The position numbers and the translations under genes were made by a program. Positions 30,651 through 41,722 of a stretch of 64,000 bases of DNA are shown in pieces (within the stretch, counting starts at the first letter, position 1; each line of letters opens with the position of its first letter). The notes beneath the pieces are model-generated. The model was not told the DNA's origin and searched no databases. It worked only from the letters and a program-made list of their open reading frames with translations. This DNA is from Flexilinea sp. (GTDB taxonomy: Bacteria > Chloroflexota > Anaerolineae > Anaerolineales > Anaerolineaceae): positions 1 through 64,000 of the forward strand of contig JAPKMT010000010.1 of NCBI GenBank assembly GCA_026645735.1, written 5' to 3'.

Positions 30651-31118
30651 ATGCGACGTACCAAACCTGAAAAAAGGGAAATTATTCCTGATGTTCGTTA
30701 TAACAGTGCTGTTGTAACAAATTTAATTAACCGTATTATGCATAACGGAAAACGCAGTACAGCAACCCGAATGGTGTATGATGCTCTGGGTGTTCTTAGC
30801 CAAAAGACTGGTAAAGATGGTCTTGAAGTTCTTGAAACTGCATTGCGCAATGTTGGTCCAGTAATGGAAGTTCGTCCTCGCCGTGTCGGTGGTGCGACTT
30901 ATCAGGTTCCGATGGAAGTTCCCGTAAATCGCCGCCAGACATTAGCTATGCGCTGGATTATTGATGCATCCCGTTCCCGCACTGGGAAGAGCTTTTCGGA
31001 ATGTTTAGCCGGAGAATTAATGGATGCTTTCAACAATACCGGCAGCGCTATCCGCAAACGTGAAGAGACACATAAGATGGCTGAAGCCAACCGTGCATTC
31101 TCTCACTATCGAGTTTAA
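30651..31118 (+). CDS. rpsG: 30S ribosomal protein S7
   Basis: [38 protein letters not shown]. Confidence 0.96.
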   Translation: MRRTKPEKREIIPDVRYNSAVVTNLINRIMHNGKRSTATRMVYDALGVLSQKTGKDGLEVLETALRNVGPVMEVRPRRVGGATYQVPMEVPVNRRQTLAMRWIIDASRSRTGKSFSECLAGELMDAFNNTGSAIRKREETHKMAEANRAFSHYRV

Positions 31119-31141
31119 TTGGAAGGGAAGTTAATTACTCA

Positions 31142-33217
31142 ATGGCTCGTGAATTTCCGTTAGAGAAATATCGAAATATAGGGATTATTGCGCATATTGA
31201 TGCGGGTAAGACCACAACGACCGAACGGATTCTATTTTATACCGGTAAAACATATCGTATCGGTTCTGTTGATGAAGGTACAACTGTAACGGACTGGATG
31301 GTGCAGGAACGTGAACGGGGCATTACGATTGTATCAGCAGCAGTTACCGCTGAATGGAAGGAATATCGTATTAATTTAATCGATACTCCCGGACATATTG
31401 ATTTCACCGCAGAAGTTCAGCGTTCACTACGTGTTCTGGACGGTGGGGTTGTTGTATTTGATGCCTGTCAGGGTGTTGAACCTCAGAGTGAAACAGTATG
31501 GCGACAAGCTGATAAATATAGTGTTCCGCGAATTTGTTTTATTAATAAGATGGATAGAACCGGTGCTTCCTATGCAAATTCTATCGCATCAATCCGCAAT
31601 CGCTTGGGAGCGAATCCGATTGCTATGCAGATTCCAATAGGCAGTGAAAGTGATTTCAAAGGTGTCGTCGACATTTTGAAACAAAAAGCCTATTATTGGG
31701 AAGATGAATTAGGAATCGATTTGGTGGAAAAGGAAGTTCCTGAGGAGCTTCGTGCTGAAGCCTTATCACAACGGGATTTACTCATAGAAGAAATTGCGGG
31801 ATTAGACGATGAACTGACGGTTCGTTTTCTTGAAGGTGAAGAACTGTCCAATGAAGACCTGATACAGGGACTTCGCCGGGCAGTCATTGCTGGAAAATGT
31901 AATCCTTGTTATGCGGGGACCTCTCTTAAAAATAAAGGCGTTCAGCCTTTACTGGATGCAGTTGTTGATTTGCTGCCTTCTCCATTGGATATCCCGGCGA
32001 CAAATGCTCATCGGTTCGGCGATGAATCGAAAGAGATTTTGTTACATGCAGACGATGATGAGCCAGTCGGTGCCTTGGTTTTTAAAATCGTTACGGATCC
32101 CTATGTAGGCCGATTAGCTTATTTCCGGGTTTATTCCGGAACTGTAAAACAAGGTCAAATGTTGCTGAACCCTGTCAAAGGGAAGAAAGAACGAATCGGC
32201 CGCTTAATCCGAATGTATGCAGATCGCCGCGATGATGTTAATGAAGTATACGCTGGCGATATCGCAGCAGTACTTGGATTAAAGGATACTTTCACCGGTG
32301 ACACTTTATGTGAACAGCACAATCCTTTTGTGCTGGAATCTATCAGTTTCCCGGAGCCGGTGATCTCTGTCGCCGTCGAGCCTAAAACGCTTGCGGATCA
32401 GGAGAAAATCGGTATTGCGTTACAAAAACTGTCGGAAGAAGATCCAACCTTCCGGGTTCGATCGGATGAAAATACTGGGCAGACAATTATTTCCGGTATG
32501 GGTGAGCTGCATCTTTCGATCATTGTTGACCGAATGATGCGAGAATTCCGCGTCAAAGCCAATGTTGGCAAAGAACGAGTTGCTTATAAAGAAACCATTC
32601 GAAAAGTGGTTCCTAAACTTAATTACAAGTATTCCAAACAGTCAGGCGGACATGGACAATATGCTCATGTCGTGTTTGCTGTAGAACCGAATATTTCCGG
32701 CAAAGGAATCTCGTTCGAAAACAAGATTGTCGGTGGAGCAATCCCGAAAGAATATATTCCCGCTGTGGAAAAAGGCGTCATGGAGGCTTCGGAATCGGGT
32801 GTTCTTGGAGGTTTTCCGATGACAGACGTAAAAGTTACCCTTATCGACGGATCTTTTCATGAAGTTGATTCCAGTGAAATGGCGTTCAAATTGGCCGCAA
32901 GCCTCGCATTCAAAGAAGGGGTTGAACAAGCCGATCCCGTTTTGCTGGAACCGATCATGAAGGTTGAAGTAACGATCCCTGAGGAATATTTAGGAGATGT
33001 TCTTGGACAGCTTAGTTCTCGCAGAGGAGAAATCCAGGGAACTGATATTCATTCCGGAAGGACTCAGGTCATCCATGCCATGGTCCCATTGGGCGAAATG
33101 TTCGGTTATGCAACGACATTACGATCAGCAACCCAGGGTCGCGGTGTTTTTTCTATGGAATTTGACCATTATTCTGCAGTTTCCGATGCGACTGCACAAA
33201 AATTATTAAATGTATAA
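31142..33217 (+). CDS. fusA: Elongation factor G
   Basis: [45 protein letters not shown]. Confidence 0.97.
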   Translation: MAREFPLEKYRNIGIIAHIDAGKTTTTERILFYTGKTYRIGSVDEGTTVTDWMVQERERGITIVSAAVTAEWKEYRINLIDTPGHIDFTAEVQRSLRVLDGGVVVFDACQGVEPQSETVWRQADKYSVPRICFINKMDRTGASYANSIASIRNRLGANPIAMQIPIGSESDFKGVVDILKQKAYYWEDELGIDLVEKEVPEELRAEALSQRDLLIEEIAGLDDELTVRFLEGEELSNEDLIQGLRRAVIAGKCNPCYAGTSLKNKGVQPLLDAVVDLLPSPLDIPATNAHRFGDESKEILLHADDDEPVGALVFKIVTDPYVGRLAYFRVYSGTVKQGQMLLNPVKGKKERIGRLIRMYADRRDDVNEVYAGDIAAVLGLKDTFTGDTLCEQHNPFVLESISFPEPVISVAVEPKTLADQEKIGIALQKLSEEDPTFRVRSDENTGQTIISGMGELHLSIIVDRMMREFRVKANVGKERVAYKETIRKVVPKLNYKYSKQSGGHGQYAHVVFAVEPNISGKGISFENKIVGGAIPKEYIPAVEKGVMEASESGVLGGFPMTDVKVTLIDGSFHEVDSSEMAFKLAASLAFKEGVEQADPVLLEPIMKVEVTIPEEYLGDVLGQLSSRRGEIQGTDIHSGRTQVIHAMVPLGEMFGYATTLRSATQGRGVFSMEFDHYSAVSDATAQKLLNV

Positions 33218-33244
33218 TAAGTTTTCTTAAGGAGAATTTGTTTT

Positions 33245-34447
33245 ATGGCAAAACAACATTTTGACCGATCAAAACCCCACGTAAACGTGGGAACCATGGG
33301 GCACATTGATCATGGTAAGACGACATTAACTGCAGCAATCACAAAATATTGCGCGATGTTAGGTGGAGCAGATTTCAGAGCGTATGATCAGATTGATAAT
33401 GCGCCGGAAGAAAAAGCACGGGGCATAACGATAAACATATCCCATGTGGAATATGAAACAGAAAATCGGCACTATGCACACGTAGATATGCCGGGGCATC
33501 GTGACTATATTAAGAACATGATCACGGGAGCAGCGCAGGTCGATGGAGCGATTCTGGTGGTGGCAGCGCCGGACGGGCCGATGCCGCAAACCAAAGAGCA
33601 CGTATTATTGGCACGGCAGGTGGAAGTACCGAGCATTCTGATCTTCTTGAATAAAATTGACCAAATGGATGATCCGGAACTGCTGGAACTGGTGGAGATG
33701 GAACTGCGGGATATGCTGAGTGGATACGGATTTCCGGGAGACGATACCCCGATCATTCGTGGATCAGCATTAAAAGCGCTGGAAAGCACGAGCACCGATC
33801 CGAATGCGCCGGAATATGCATGCATTAAAGAGTTAATGGCAGCAGTTGACAGCTACATACCGACACCGGTACGCGAAGTAGAAAAACCGTTCATGATGCC
33901 GATTGAAGATGTCTTTTCGATCAAAGGTCGTGGAACGGTAGTGACGGGAAGAGTAGATCGCGGACACATCAAAGTATCAGATCCGGTAGAAATCGTTGGA
34001 CTGCGCGAAAAGAGTATGAACAGCGTATGCACGGGTGTGGAAATGTTCCACAAGATCGTGGATGAAGGAATGGCCGGAGACAATCTGGGAATTCTGCTGC
34101 GAGGCATTGAGCGAGAAGATGTAGAACGTGGCATGGTCGTAGCGAAACCGGGAAGCATCAAACCGCACACCAAATTCAAAGCACGTGTGTATGTATTGAA
34201 ACGAGAAGAAGGTGGACGACACAAACCATTCTTCAACGGATATCGACCGCAATTCTACATTCGGACCATGGATGTAACCGGAAACATCGGATTACCGGAA
34301 GGTGTCGAAATGGTGATGCCGGGCGATAATGTGGATATGAGCGTTGAATTAATCATACCGGTCGCATTGGAACAAGGTTCAAAATTCGCGATTCGCGAAG
34401 GCGGCCTGACCGTGGGCGCCGGTGTGATCACCGAGATCTTTGGATAA
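33245..34447 (+). CDS. tuf: Elongation factor Tu
   Basis: [52 protein letters not shown]. Confidence 0.96.
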   Translation: MAKQHFDRSKPHVNVGTMGHIDHGKTTLTAAITKYCAMLGGADFRAYDQIDNAPEEKARGITINISHVEYETENRHYAHVDMPGHRDYIKNMITGAAQVDGAILVVAAPDGPMPQTKEHVLLARQVEVPSILIFLNKIDQMDDPELLELVEMELRDMLSGYGFPGDDTPIIRGSALKALESTSTDPNAPEYACIKELMAAVDSYIPTPVREVEKPFMMPIEDVFSIKGRGTVVTGRVDRGHIKVSDPVEIVGLREKSMNSVCTGVEMFHKIVDEGMAGDNLGILLRGIEREDVERGMVVAKPGSIKPHTKFKARVYVLKREEGGRHKPFFNGYRPQFYIRTMDVTGNIGLPEGVEMVMPGDNVDMSVELIIPVALEQGSKFAIREGGLTVGAGVITEIFG

Positions 34448-34460
34448 AGGCAATCATAAA

Positions 34461-34769
34461 ATGGCAAAACAAAAAATTCGTATCCGATTGAAGGCTTTTG
34501 ATCATCGCATTTTAGATCAGTCTGCAAAACGTATCGTGGATACAGCTGAACGAAGTGGTGCTCATGTAGTCGGACCGGTACCTCTGCCGACAAAACTGGA
34601 AAGATTCACTGTTCGGCGGTCTTCCTTCATTGATAAGGATTCCCATGAACATTTTGAAATTCGGACTCATAACCGAATGATCGATGTCCTGGATCCTGAT
34701 TCAAAAACAATTGATATGCTCATGCGGCTCAACTTGCCTGCAGGCGTGGATATTGAAATTAAGATCTAA
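34461..34769 (+). CDS. rpsJ: 30S ribosomal protein S10
   Basis: [44 protein letters not shown]. Confidence 0.96.
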   Translation: MAKQKIRIRLKAFDHRILDQSAKRIVDTAERSGAHVVGPVPLPTKLERFTVRRSSFIDKDSHEHFEIRTHNRMIDVLDPDSKTIDMLMRLNLPAGVDIEIKI

Positions 34770-34783
34770 TCATAAAGCGCAAT

Positions 34784-34826
34784 AACAAAAAAACGGTATG
34801 TAACTTTTCATACCGTTTTTTTGTTA
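34784..34826 (+). terminator. Intrinsic terminator after rpsJ
   Basis: aacaaaaaaacggtatg taacttt tcataccgtttttttgtt: stem plus T7 tract. Confidence 0.9.
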
Positions 34827-34881
34827 ATAATTTTTGAAACCAGATAGGTTATCTCACGGGTTTTACTCCATACTGAGATAC

Positions 34882-35799
34882 TTACCTGGCTATTCCATTT
34901 TTTCTTTTAACAGCACGAAGTTCGATGTAACCGCGGATTCCTCGTGGTTCCAATTGGATGCGTGGACTTGAATCATCCCATTCAAAACCAATGATGGAAG
35001 GATCGTATCGGTCCATCGCCTGTTGCACTGCTTGAATGGCTTCGCAATATTTCTCTTCTTCGAATGGTTCCCCCTGAAACATAAGATATTCTTTTTCCGG
35101 AAGGATAATAACGTCAAATCCTTCCGGTATAACACCATGATAATCGGGAGTCACTTCGACACCCTGCACATAGGTTGAGGTATGCGGTTTCTTATAAAAT
35201 TCCGGCAACCACATTGAAACCGGTTCACCATCTAATGAATTCATACTCAATAGAAGATTCCACACGTCGCAACCTACCTCCTCGCAGTAAGAAAAGTAAT
35301 CTTCTGCCTGAAGACCACGTTTGACAAGGACTTTGCGTTCCGGTTTTCGGATCGCCTGCACAAAAACACATTGTAAGTTTTCCATAGTAACAGGTTCCTT
35401 TCTGACTTCTCTGAATTTAACACCATATGGATTGAAAAGGATGATCGGAATCGATTCTTTGACGTATTCACTGGGATTACAGCCAAATTCTCTGAAAAAT
35501 GCCCTCTGATACCCGTCTACACTTCCAAAACCAAGTTCAAAAGCGACATCAGCAATTCGCGGACAATGGCTTTTCAGATACAAGGCGGATTTTGAGAGAC
35601 GCAATCGGCGGATGTACGCAGATGGTGTCAGACCGGTATACTGTTGAAATAAGCGATAAGAATACCAGGGCGAAAAGAAGGATACCCGTGAAAGATCAGC
35701 CATCGTGATCTCATCTTGAAAATGGGTATCGATATAATCTTGCATTCTCTGTACAGCTAAAACTTGTTCCTGCATCTTTTCATCTCCAAATATCATCAT
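34882..35799 (-). CDS. AraC family regulator with GyrI-like effector domain
   Basis: YIDTHFQDEITMADLSRVSFFSPWYSYRLFQQYTGLTPSAYIRRLRLSKSA; true start possibly 35775. Confidence 0.88.
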   Translation of the reverse strand: MMIFGDEKMQEQVLAVQRMQDYIDTHFQDEITMADLSRVSFFSPWYSYRLFQQYTGLTPSAYIRRLRLSKSALYLKSHCPRIADVAFELGFGSVDGYQRAFFREFGCNPSEYVKESIPIILFNPYGVKFREVRKEPVTMENLQCVFVQAIRKPERKVLVKRGLQAEDYFSYCEEVGCDVWNLLLSMNSLDGEPVSMWLPEFYKKPHTSTYVQGVEVTPDYHGVIPEGFDVIILPEKEYLMFQGEPFEEEKYCEAIQAVQQAMDRYDPSIIGFEWDDSSPRIQLEPRGIRGYIELRAVKRKNGIAR

Positions 35800-36066
35800 T
35801 CTAAAGCCAGGAAAAGAATTCTTCTCGACATTTTTTGCTATTTTAAGAGATTGCTATTTGATCTATTCGGTACAGATGTCAGACGACAAATAATCCTCCC
35901 CATATTCCGAATTAATAAATCCAAAAATCGAAAACAGAAGATCATAAACCAGTCAATTTTTTATTCCACGTGTTCATTGTAAATAAATGCTGTTGTTTGC
36001 TGGAACACATGTCATTGAAACAACAGCAATTCGATTTATTGTATTTTATTGAATTGCATTGGACAT

Positions 36067-36726
36067 CTAATAATGGTTGTTGAAATGTCTTAAATCAAAT
36101 TTTAATGCAAAGGCGCATAAACGTCTTTTTTGATATTTGACTAGAATATGGTAGATTATGTCCGTAAATACATATGCGATTCCTGCTGATAACAACCCGA
36201 CCAACATGGCTGCAAGAACATCGGATGGGTAATGTACTATCAGATAGATCCGGGAAATTCCCATCAGCAGGATAAAAAGTACACCCGGGAAGAGAAATTT
36301 CTTCCCCCTTGAAAAAATGAGAGCCATCATGCCGGACATTGCGGCAGTAACATGTCCAGATGGAAAAGAAAAATCTTCTTCGGCAGGCGCTCCGACAAAT
36401 TGCCACCAGTTTTGAAATATTGCATCTGATTCAAATGGTCTTAATCGGGCAACCCAATCTTTTAAAATAATGTTCGAAATCAGTGCTCCGCAGCAAACAG
36501 CTCCAAAAATGCAAATTCCTGTTTTTCGTGTGGTTGAAAAGCACATTAATATGGCTGCGAGCAGGAAAATCAGCAGACCTTTTTCTCCGATCAGGCTGAT
36601 CCCTTTCATCACAGGCGTTGTAATAACACCGGTATATTGTGCGAGCTGATGCATCGTATTTAGAATTGTAAAATCAAAACCGGTAAGATTATGATTTAAC
36701 CAAGCTGCCATCCACGTAAGTTCCAT
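36067..36726 (-). CDS. PAP2 family phosphatase
   Basis: KDWVARLRPF, SFPSGHVTAA, YLIVHYPSDV motifs. Confidence 0.92.
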   Translation of the reverse strand: MELTWMAAWLNHNLTGFDFTILNTMHQLAQYTGVITTPVMKGISLIGEKGLLIFLLAAILMCFSTTRKTGICIFGAVCCGALISNIILKDWVARLRPFESDAIFQNWWQFVGAPAEEDFSFPSGHVTAAMSGMMALIFSRGKKFLFPGVLFILLMGISRIYLIVHYPSDVLAAMLVGLLSAGIAYVFTDIIYHILVKYQKRRLCAFALKFDLRHFNNHY

Positions 36727-36910
36727 CGTTTGATTAACCTTCTTTCTGAGAAATATGCAATTCCGGATTGCAATCGTATTCTCTTTTGGAAAGTGAAATC
36801 AAGCAAGAAACGGATTTTCACAATGATGACACGTTCCGTAACATCTCTTGGAGATATCGTTAAGAAGGGAAAAAAACTGATATATGTCATACATCAAATG
36901 AAAACAACAA

Positions 36911-37028
36911 CAACTTGAAAAATATTTAATTTGCTACGAATGAGAGAAAAATGGTAGTTTATATGGTTTTAGACGATTTATAAAACCATATAAACTACCA
37001 TTAATTCTTTTCCTATGTCGAATTGCTG
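36911..37028. mobile_element. MITE-like element copy 11 (long arm left, divergent hairpin arm)
   Basis: Right end tatgtcgaattgctg. Perfect 20-bp arms 36951-36970/36982-37001 (atggtagtttatatggtttt). Left boundary uncertain by ~3 bp. Confidence 0.75.
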
Positions 37029-37055
37029 TCGAAAACGAGCTGTTTTACCAGTTTA

Positions 37056-37784
37056 TTAAGTACCCATCCGTTTTCTCAGAATAATTGCGACAAAGTTCAT
37101 ATATTTTCCACCGCCAGCGTTCATTGATGCGCGGTCTTCAATTGCATAAGGATTATCCTGTTTTAACCAATCTGCCCACACTTCCTCATTGCTCTCCATT
37201 TCATGAACAGAGATGATTTCTGCATAGCGGTTTTGCTGGATGATATTTTTCCAATAGGTGGTATCGTGAATAGTAGCCAACTGCTCTGGTGTCCATGACA
37301 ATAACAGTTCTTTTGGCAAGTTGTGGTGATTATCCTTCTTCATTCCGGGAATTGCAATATACACATATCCGCCTGGTTTTAGAAATGGAAGCAACTTTTC
37401 ATCGAGATACTTAGGATCATGCCCATAATATTGGTAAGAATCAATACTTACGACGGCATCAAAAAAATCTTTTTCAAAATCCGGATTGAGCGCATCCGTT
37501 TTGACAGGGTATATTTGTTGACAAATAAGCCCATTCTCTTCAAAAAAAAGGCGGTTTTCTTCCGGATCAATCCACAGATCTGCCGCATAAACGTTGAAAT
37601 TGAATTCTTTCACCAGAAACAGACTGGTTAACCCCTTTCCACATCCCAAATCACAGACAAGACTGCCGGAAGGGATTTGATGATTAATCAATAATTCCTC
37701 TGTAATTTTTATCGGATTTGGTCCCATGATTCTTGTCATAAATTCGGGCGCTTCATATTTCTTGCTTCTAATATATCGAATCAT
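37056..37784 (-). CDS. Class I SAM-dependent methyltransferase
   Basis: SLVCDLGCGKGLTSLFLVKEFNFNVYAADL. Confidence 0.88.
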   Translation of the reverse strand: MIRYIRSKKYEAPEFMTRIMGPNPIKITEELLINHQIPSGSLVCDLGCGKGLTSLFLVKEFNFNVYAADLWIDPEENRLFFEENGLICQQIYPVKTDALNPDFEKDFFDAVVSIDSYQYYGHDPKYLDEKLLPFLKPGGYVYIAIPGMKKDNHHNLPKELLLSWTPEQLATIHDTTYWKNIIQQNRYAEIISVHEMESNEEVWADWLKQDNPYAIEDRASMNAGGGKYMNFVAIILRKRMGT

Positions 37785-37796
37785 GCATTATCCACT

Positions 37797-38849
37797 CTAT
37801 TTCCGAAAAGTTTTATTTATTTTGGAAATTTCTTTTAACTTTTTTTCCTTTTGCGCGAGGTATTCTTTCGCATCTTCACTGAAAGCGTTTTCTGATTGCA
37901 GTTTCTGATAAGATTTCCATCGTTCGACTGAAAGTTTACCGTTCTGGATTGCTGAGAGAACGGCGCAACCGGGTTCACATGTATGGGTGCAGTCTTTGAA
38001 GCGGCAGTCATTCACAAATTCCTCAATATCGGCAAAAGTCTTTTCCAAACCACTGGCTGAATCCCACATTCCAAGTTCACGCATTCCGGGAGTGTCAATG
38101 ATCATCCCTCCTGATGGTAACAAAATCAGTTCTCTGCGGGTTGTTGCATGCCGGCCTCTATCGTCATCGCGAATTTCTCGGGTAACCAGATGGTTTTCTC
38201 CAAGCAGCAGATTGATTAATGTGGATTTCCCGACACCAGAGGATCCAAGCATTGCTGCTGTTACTCCCTCTTTAAGGAAAGGCAGAATTTTTTGATACCC
38301 GTCTTTTTCCAAACTGGACGTAATCAGGATATCGGCACCATTTGCTGCCTGTTCAACCTCGAATTGTTTGCTCCTGACGTCTCTGCAGAGGTCGGCTTTC
38401 GTCAGCACAATCACTGGAATAGCACCACTGTTCCATCCGATGGAGAGATAGCGTTCCAGGCGTCTCAAATTGAAATCGTTATTTAACGACATACAAATAA
38501 AAATAATATCAATATTGGCAGCTACAACCTGTTCCGAACAATTTGTTCCGGCAGTTTTCCGAATAAAAACACTTTTTCTCGGCAGAACGTGGTGAATGAC
38601 AGCACGATTACTGTTTTCGATACTTTCAAGGATGATGAAATCACCTACGGCAGGGTATTCTGAAGGAGAAGTAATCTGATAGCGATATTTACCAGAAATC
38701 TCAGCGATCCTTTCTCCGCATTCTGTAATAACCCGATACAACCCTTTTTCCTGCGATAAGACGCGTCCGGCAGAATTTTGCGGAAATTCGCGTATTACGG
38801 TTTCGAATCGACTGGTCAAGCCAAATTTCGCCAGGTCAATTTTACTCAT
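37797..38849 (-). CDS. rsgA: Ribosome small subunit-dependent GTPase A
   Basis: GSSGVGKSTLINLLLG, DTPGMRELGMWD, CRFKDCTHTCEPGCAV zinc motif; circularly permuted GTPase order. Confidence 0.94.
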   Translation of the reverse strand: MSKIDLAKFGLTSRFETVIREFPQNSAGRVLSQEKGLYRVITECGERIAEISGKYRYQITSPSEYPAVGDFIILESIENSNRAVIHHVLPRKSVFIRKTAGTNCSEQVVAANIDIIFICMSLNNDFNLRRLERYLSIGWNSGAIPVIVLTKADLCRDVRSKQFEVEQAANGADILITSSLEKDGYQKILPFLKEGVTAAMLGSSGVGKSTLINLLLGENHLVTREIRDDDRGRHATTRRELILLPSGGMIIDTPGMRELGMWDSASGLEKTFADIEEFVNDCRFKDCTHTCEPGCAVLSAIQNGKLSVERWKSYQKLQSENAFSEDAKEYLAQKEKKLKEISKINKTFRK

Positions 38850-39214
38850 GGTGTTACCTCTTTTTTGAGACAGTCAATAAGCTGTTTCAAGTGATTTCTG
38901 ATCATTGTGATTTACGTGTCGTTTTATTCTGTATTATCGGAAAAAATAATAAGAAAAGAGCAGAGCATAAATCATAATAACCAGTTTTGTTTCGTCTATT
39001 TCTTTTTTTCAGGGTGTTGTTGGTATACTCGCATCATGTCAGGATTAATCAATTATAAAACAAATGATAATTCGTATTGATTAAATTTCGTGTAGCATTC
39101 CGAAGAGTGTGTCTGTTGATTCGTTGCTTATTTGTTTTTCTCCGATGCAAAAATCATTGAAAAAACGATTTTTTCTCTTTCTTAAGAAGGATTGCAAAAT
39201 TCCAAATTATTGCT

Positions 39215-39339
39215 ATTTACGGGATGGAAATGATTTTATAAATCGGAGAAATTAATCGGTTACGTCTCTTTTATGGCAATTTTACAACAAAAAGATATTT
39301 CTTTTTTCTCAAAAGGCTTTTTCAAATTTCGAATTACTG
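39215..39339. mobile_element. Decayed MITE-like element copy 12
   Basis: Right end ctttttt ctcaaaaggctttttcaaatttcgaattactg matches the long arm of copies 2, 7 and 18; hairpin not recognisable; left boundary a guess. Confidence 0.45.
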
Positions 39340-39555
39340 AATAAAAAGCGACGGGATTTTCTGATCCATATTAAGAAATCGATTGCTGGATCGGTTTGGA
39401 AATTGATCATTTAATTGAAAAGGAAGAAAACCGAATGGACGATATTCTTCCTCTATAACTCTCGTGAATCTCAGCATCGCTCAAAGGTTCTGTTCATCCT
39501 TTGAAAAAAAGATCTATCGATTCAATACAAAAATCCAGAATGAAATCTAATGCGC

Positions 39556-39975
39556 TTATGCGATCAGTTTTGCAGTAAGTTTGATTTCTACTGCGGCAAG
39601 AGCTTTCGACACTGGGCAATCTTTCTTCGCTGATTCAGCTAATTTGAGAAATTCAGCTTCCTGAATACCTGGGACATCTCCTTCAGTGGATAAATCAATA
39701 GCTGCAATAACCGGACCGGCCTTCAAATGAACTTTCGCGGTTGTCTGCAATTGTTTTGGCGGATAGCCGGCATCCGTGAGCAGTGCGGAAAGAAACATCG
39801 TGAAACAGCCTGCATGGGCTGCACCGATCAATTCTTCCGGATTAGTTCCAGGGGCTTCTTCAAATCGGGAGGAAAATGAATAAGAACCTTCGTAGGCTCC
39901 GCTTCCCAATTTCATCTTTCCCTGTCCTTCTTTTAGTGTACCTTTCCATTCAGCTTGAGCAGTTCTAACGGTCAT
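39556..39975 (-). CDS. OsmC family peroxiredoxin
   Basis: GTNPEELIGAAHAGCFTMFLSALL, CPVSKALAAVEI. Confidence 0.92.
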   Translation of the reverse strand: MTVRTAQAEWKGTLKEGQGKMKLGSGAYEGSYSFSSRFEEAPGTNPEELIGAAHAGCFTMFLSALLTDAGYPPKQLQTTAKVHLKAGPVIAAIDLSTEGDVPGIQEAEFLKLAESAKKDCPVSKALAAVEIKLTAKLIA

Positions 39976-40364
39976 GTTAATCTCCTCTTTCTTATAATTT
40001 TAAAACATCCAACTCTTTGTTTTTTAAGTTTATCATTGTATACAGAAAATCACGACAGGAATTACATAAAAAGTAATCAAAAATACAAATGATTGATAAA
40101 TATAACCCGGAAGCTTCAGATATCTGAGGGGGAAAAACTCACATTAAAAATAATTTAAAAGGCGCAGACAGTATTTTTTCTATTGATTATTCCAGATTGA
40201 ATTTATTCCTGTTTTAAAGGACTTTTCAAATTTCGACAATTTCTCAAAATATTGTCAATCCTGATTTTGCATGCTATAATCTCGTTGGTACAAAAATATC
40301 ATTGATCTGTTTTGTTTTAAACGCCAGACGAGGGATCGTTTTGGCTTAGATATAAGGGAGGAAT

Positions 40365-41525
40365 ATGAAAAAGTTTGCTTCATTATTTGTTCTTGTAGTT
40401 GTTTTTGCGGCAATGCTGACTGGCTTTGCATACGCAGCTGATGATGAGATTACAATCGGCGTTTTTGAACCGGTGACAGGCGAAAACGGTGGTGGTGGTT
40501 TCCAGGAAGTGCTTGGTGTTCGTTATGCGAATGAAGTCTATCCAACGGTGGAAGTCGGTGGAAAAACCTTCAACATCAAACTTTTTGAGGTTGACAACAA
40601 GAGTGATAAGACAGAAGCAGTAACCGCTGCTCAAAACCTGGTCAGCCAGGGTGTCAAAGCGGTTGTTGGTTCCTATGGCTCCGGTGTCTCCATTGCAGCG
40701 GGTGAAATCTTTGCTGAAGCTGAGATTCCTGCAATGGGTGCTTCTTGTACCAATCCTCAGGTTACGTTAGGAAATGATTACTACTTCCGCGTTGCATTCC
40801 TGGATCCGTTCCAGGGAACTGTCATGGCAAACTATGCATTTCAAAATGGTGCCAAGACGGCTGCAGTTATTACGCAACTTGGTGATGACTATTCCTCAGG
40901 TTTGGGGAGCTTCTTTGTGACAGCTTTTACAAAACTGGCAGGAGAAGGATCTGTTGTTTCTCAGGAACAATTCCAGACCAATCAAACCGATTTCAAAGCC
41001 ATCCTTACCAATGTTAAAGCAGCCAATCCGGATGTGATTTTTGCTCCTTCCTCCATTGCAACAGCCCCGTTGATCATTAAACAGGCTCGTGAATTGGGCA
41101 TTACTGCAAAAATTATGGGCGGCGATACATGGGAAAATGTGACGATTATCGAAAATGCCGGTGCAGATGCTGAAGGTATTGTTCTTTCCACATTCTTTGA
41201 TGAAGCAGATCCTGCTACCGATGAAGCGAAGAAATTCGTGCCCGGATTTAAAGAATATCTTGTCAAGAATAACCAGCCAGACGTGATCCCTGCAGTTTCC
41301 GCTCTTGGTTATGATGCTTATCTTGCAATTTTGACAGCAATCAAAAATGCTGATTCAGTTGATTCCATTGCCATTCGTGATGCTTTGGTGACAACTGAAT
41401 TCAATGGTGTGACCGGTCAAATTTCATTTGACGAAAATGGTGACGCTGTAAAACAATTGGCAGTAATTAAGACTGTTGAAGACGGCGCATTCAAATTCTT
41501 GCAGACGGTTACGGTTACCGAATAG
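40365..41525 (+). CDS. livK: Branched-chain amino acid ABC transporter substrate-binding protein (second system)
   Basis: Signal peptide then ITIGVFEPVTGENGGGG...; followed by livHMGF. Confidence 0.9.
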   Translation: MKKFASLFVLVVVFAAMLTGFAYAADDEITIGVFEPVTGENGGGGFQEVLGVRYANEVYPTVEVGGKTFNIKLFEVDNKSDKTEAVTAAQNLVSQGVKAVVGSYGSGVSIAAGEIFAEAEIPAMGASCTNPQVTLGNDYYFRVAFLDPFQGTVMANYAFQNGAKTAAVITQLGDDYSSGLGSFFVTAFTKLAGEGSVVSQEQFQTNQTDFKAILTNVKAANPDVIFAPSSIATAPLIIKQARELGITAKIMGGDTWENVTIIENAGADAEGIVLSTFFDEADPATDEAKKFVPGFKEYLVKNNQPDVIPAVSALGYDAYLAILTAIKNADSVDSIAIRDALVTTEFNGVTGQISFDENGDAVKQLAVIKTVEDGAFKFLQTVTVTE

Positions 41526-41604
41526 TTTGTAAAAATGTTGGGAAAATGATGTTGCCAGAAAATCGTTCATATTGATTTCTGGGCAACACAGAAACATCCA
41601 GCGA

Positions 41605-41633
41605 GAAAAAAGGTGCCACCGGCACCTTTTTAG
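41605..41633 (+). terminator. Terminator/attenuator between livK and livH
   Basis: gaaaaaaggtgcc accggcaccttttt. Confidence 0.75.
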
Positions 41634-41722
41634 TATTGATTACTGAATTCTTCCATGCAAAAGACTCTGCAAAGGCAGCAAGGTAAATTGAAGTCTTCGC
41701 TGAAAAAGGAGAAATTGATTCT

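Noticed and set aside
33359-34593. Antisense ORFs across tuf
   Set aside because: Shadow ORFs caused by the biased codon usage of tuf; no homology recognised.
35988-36028. Hairpin tgctgttgttt/aaacaacagca next to cagcaattcg
   Set aside because: Resembles a MITE end joined to a hairpin, but the opposite terminus is missing and it may just be the terminator of the PAP2 gene.
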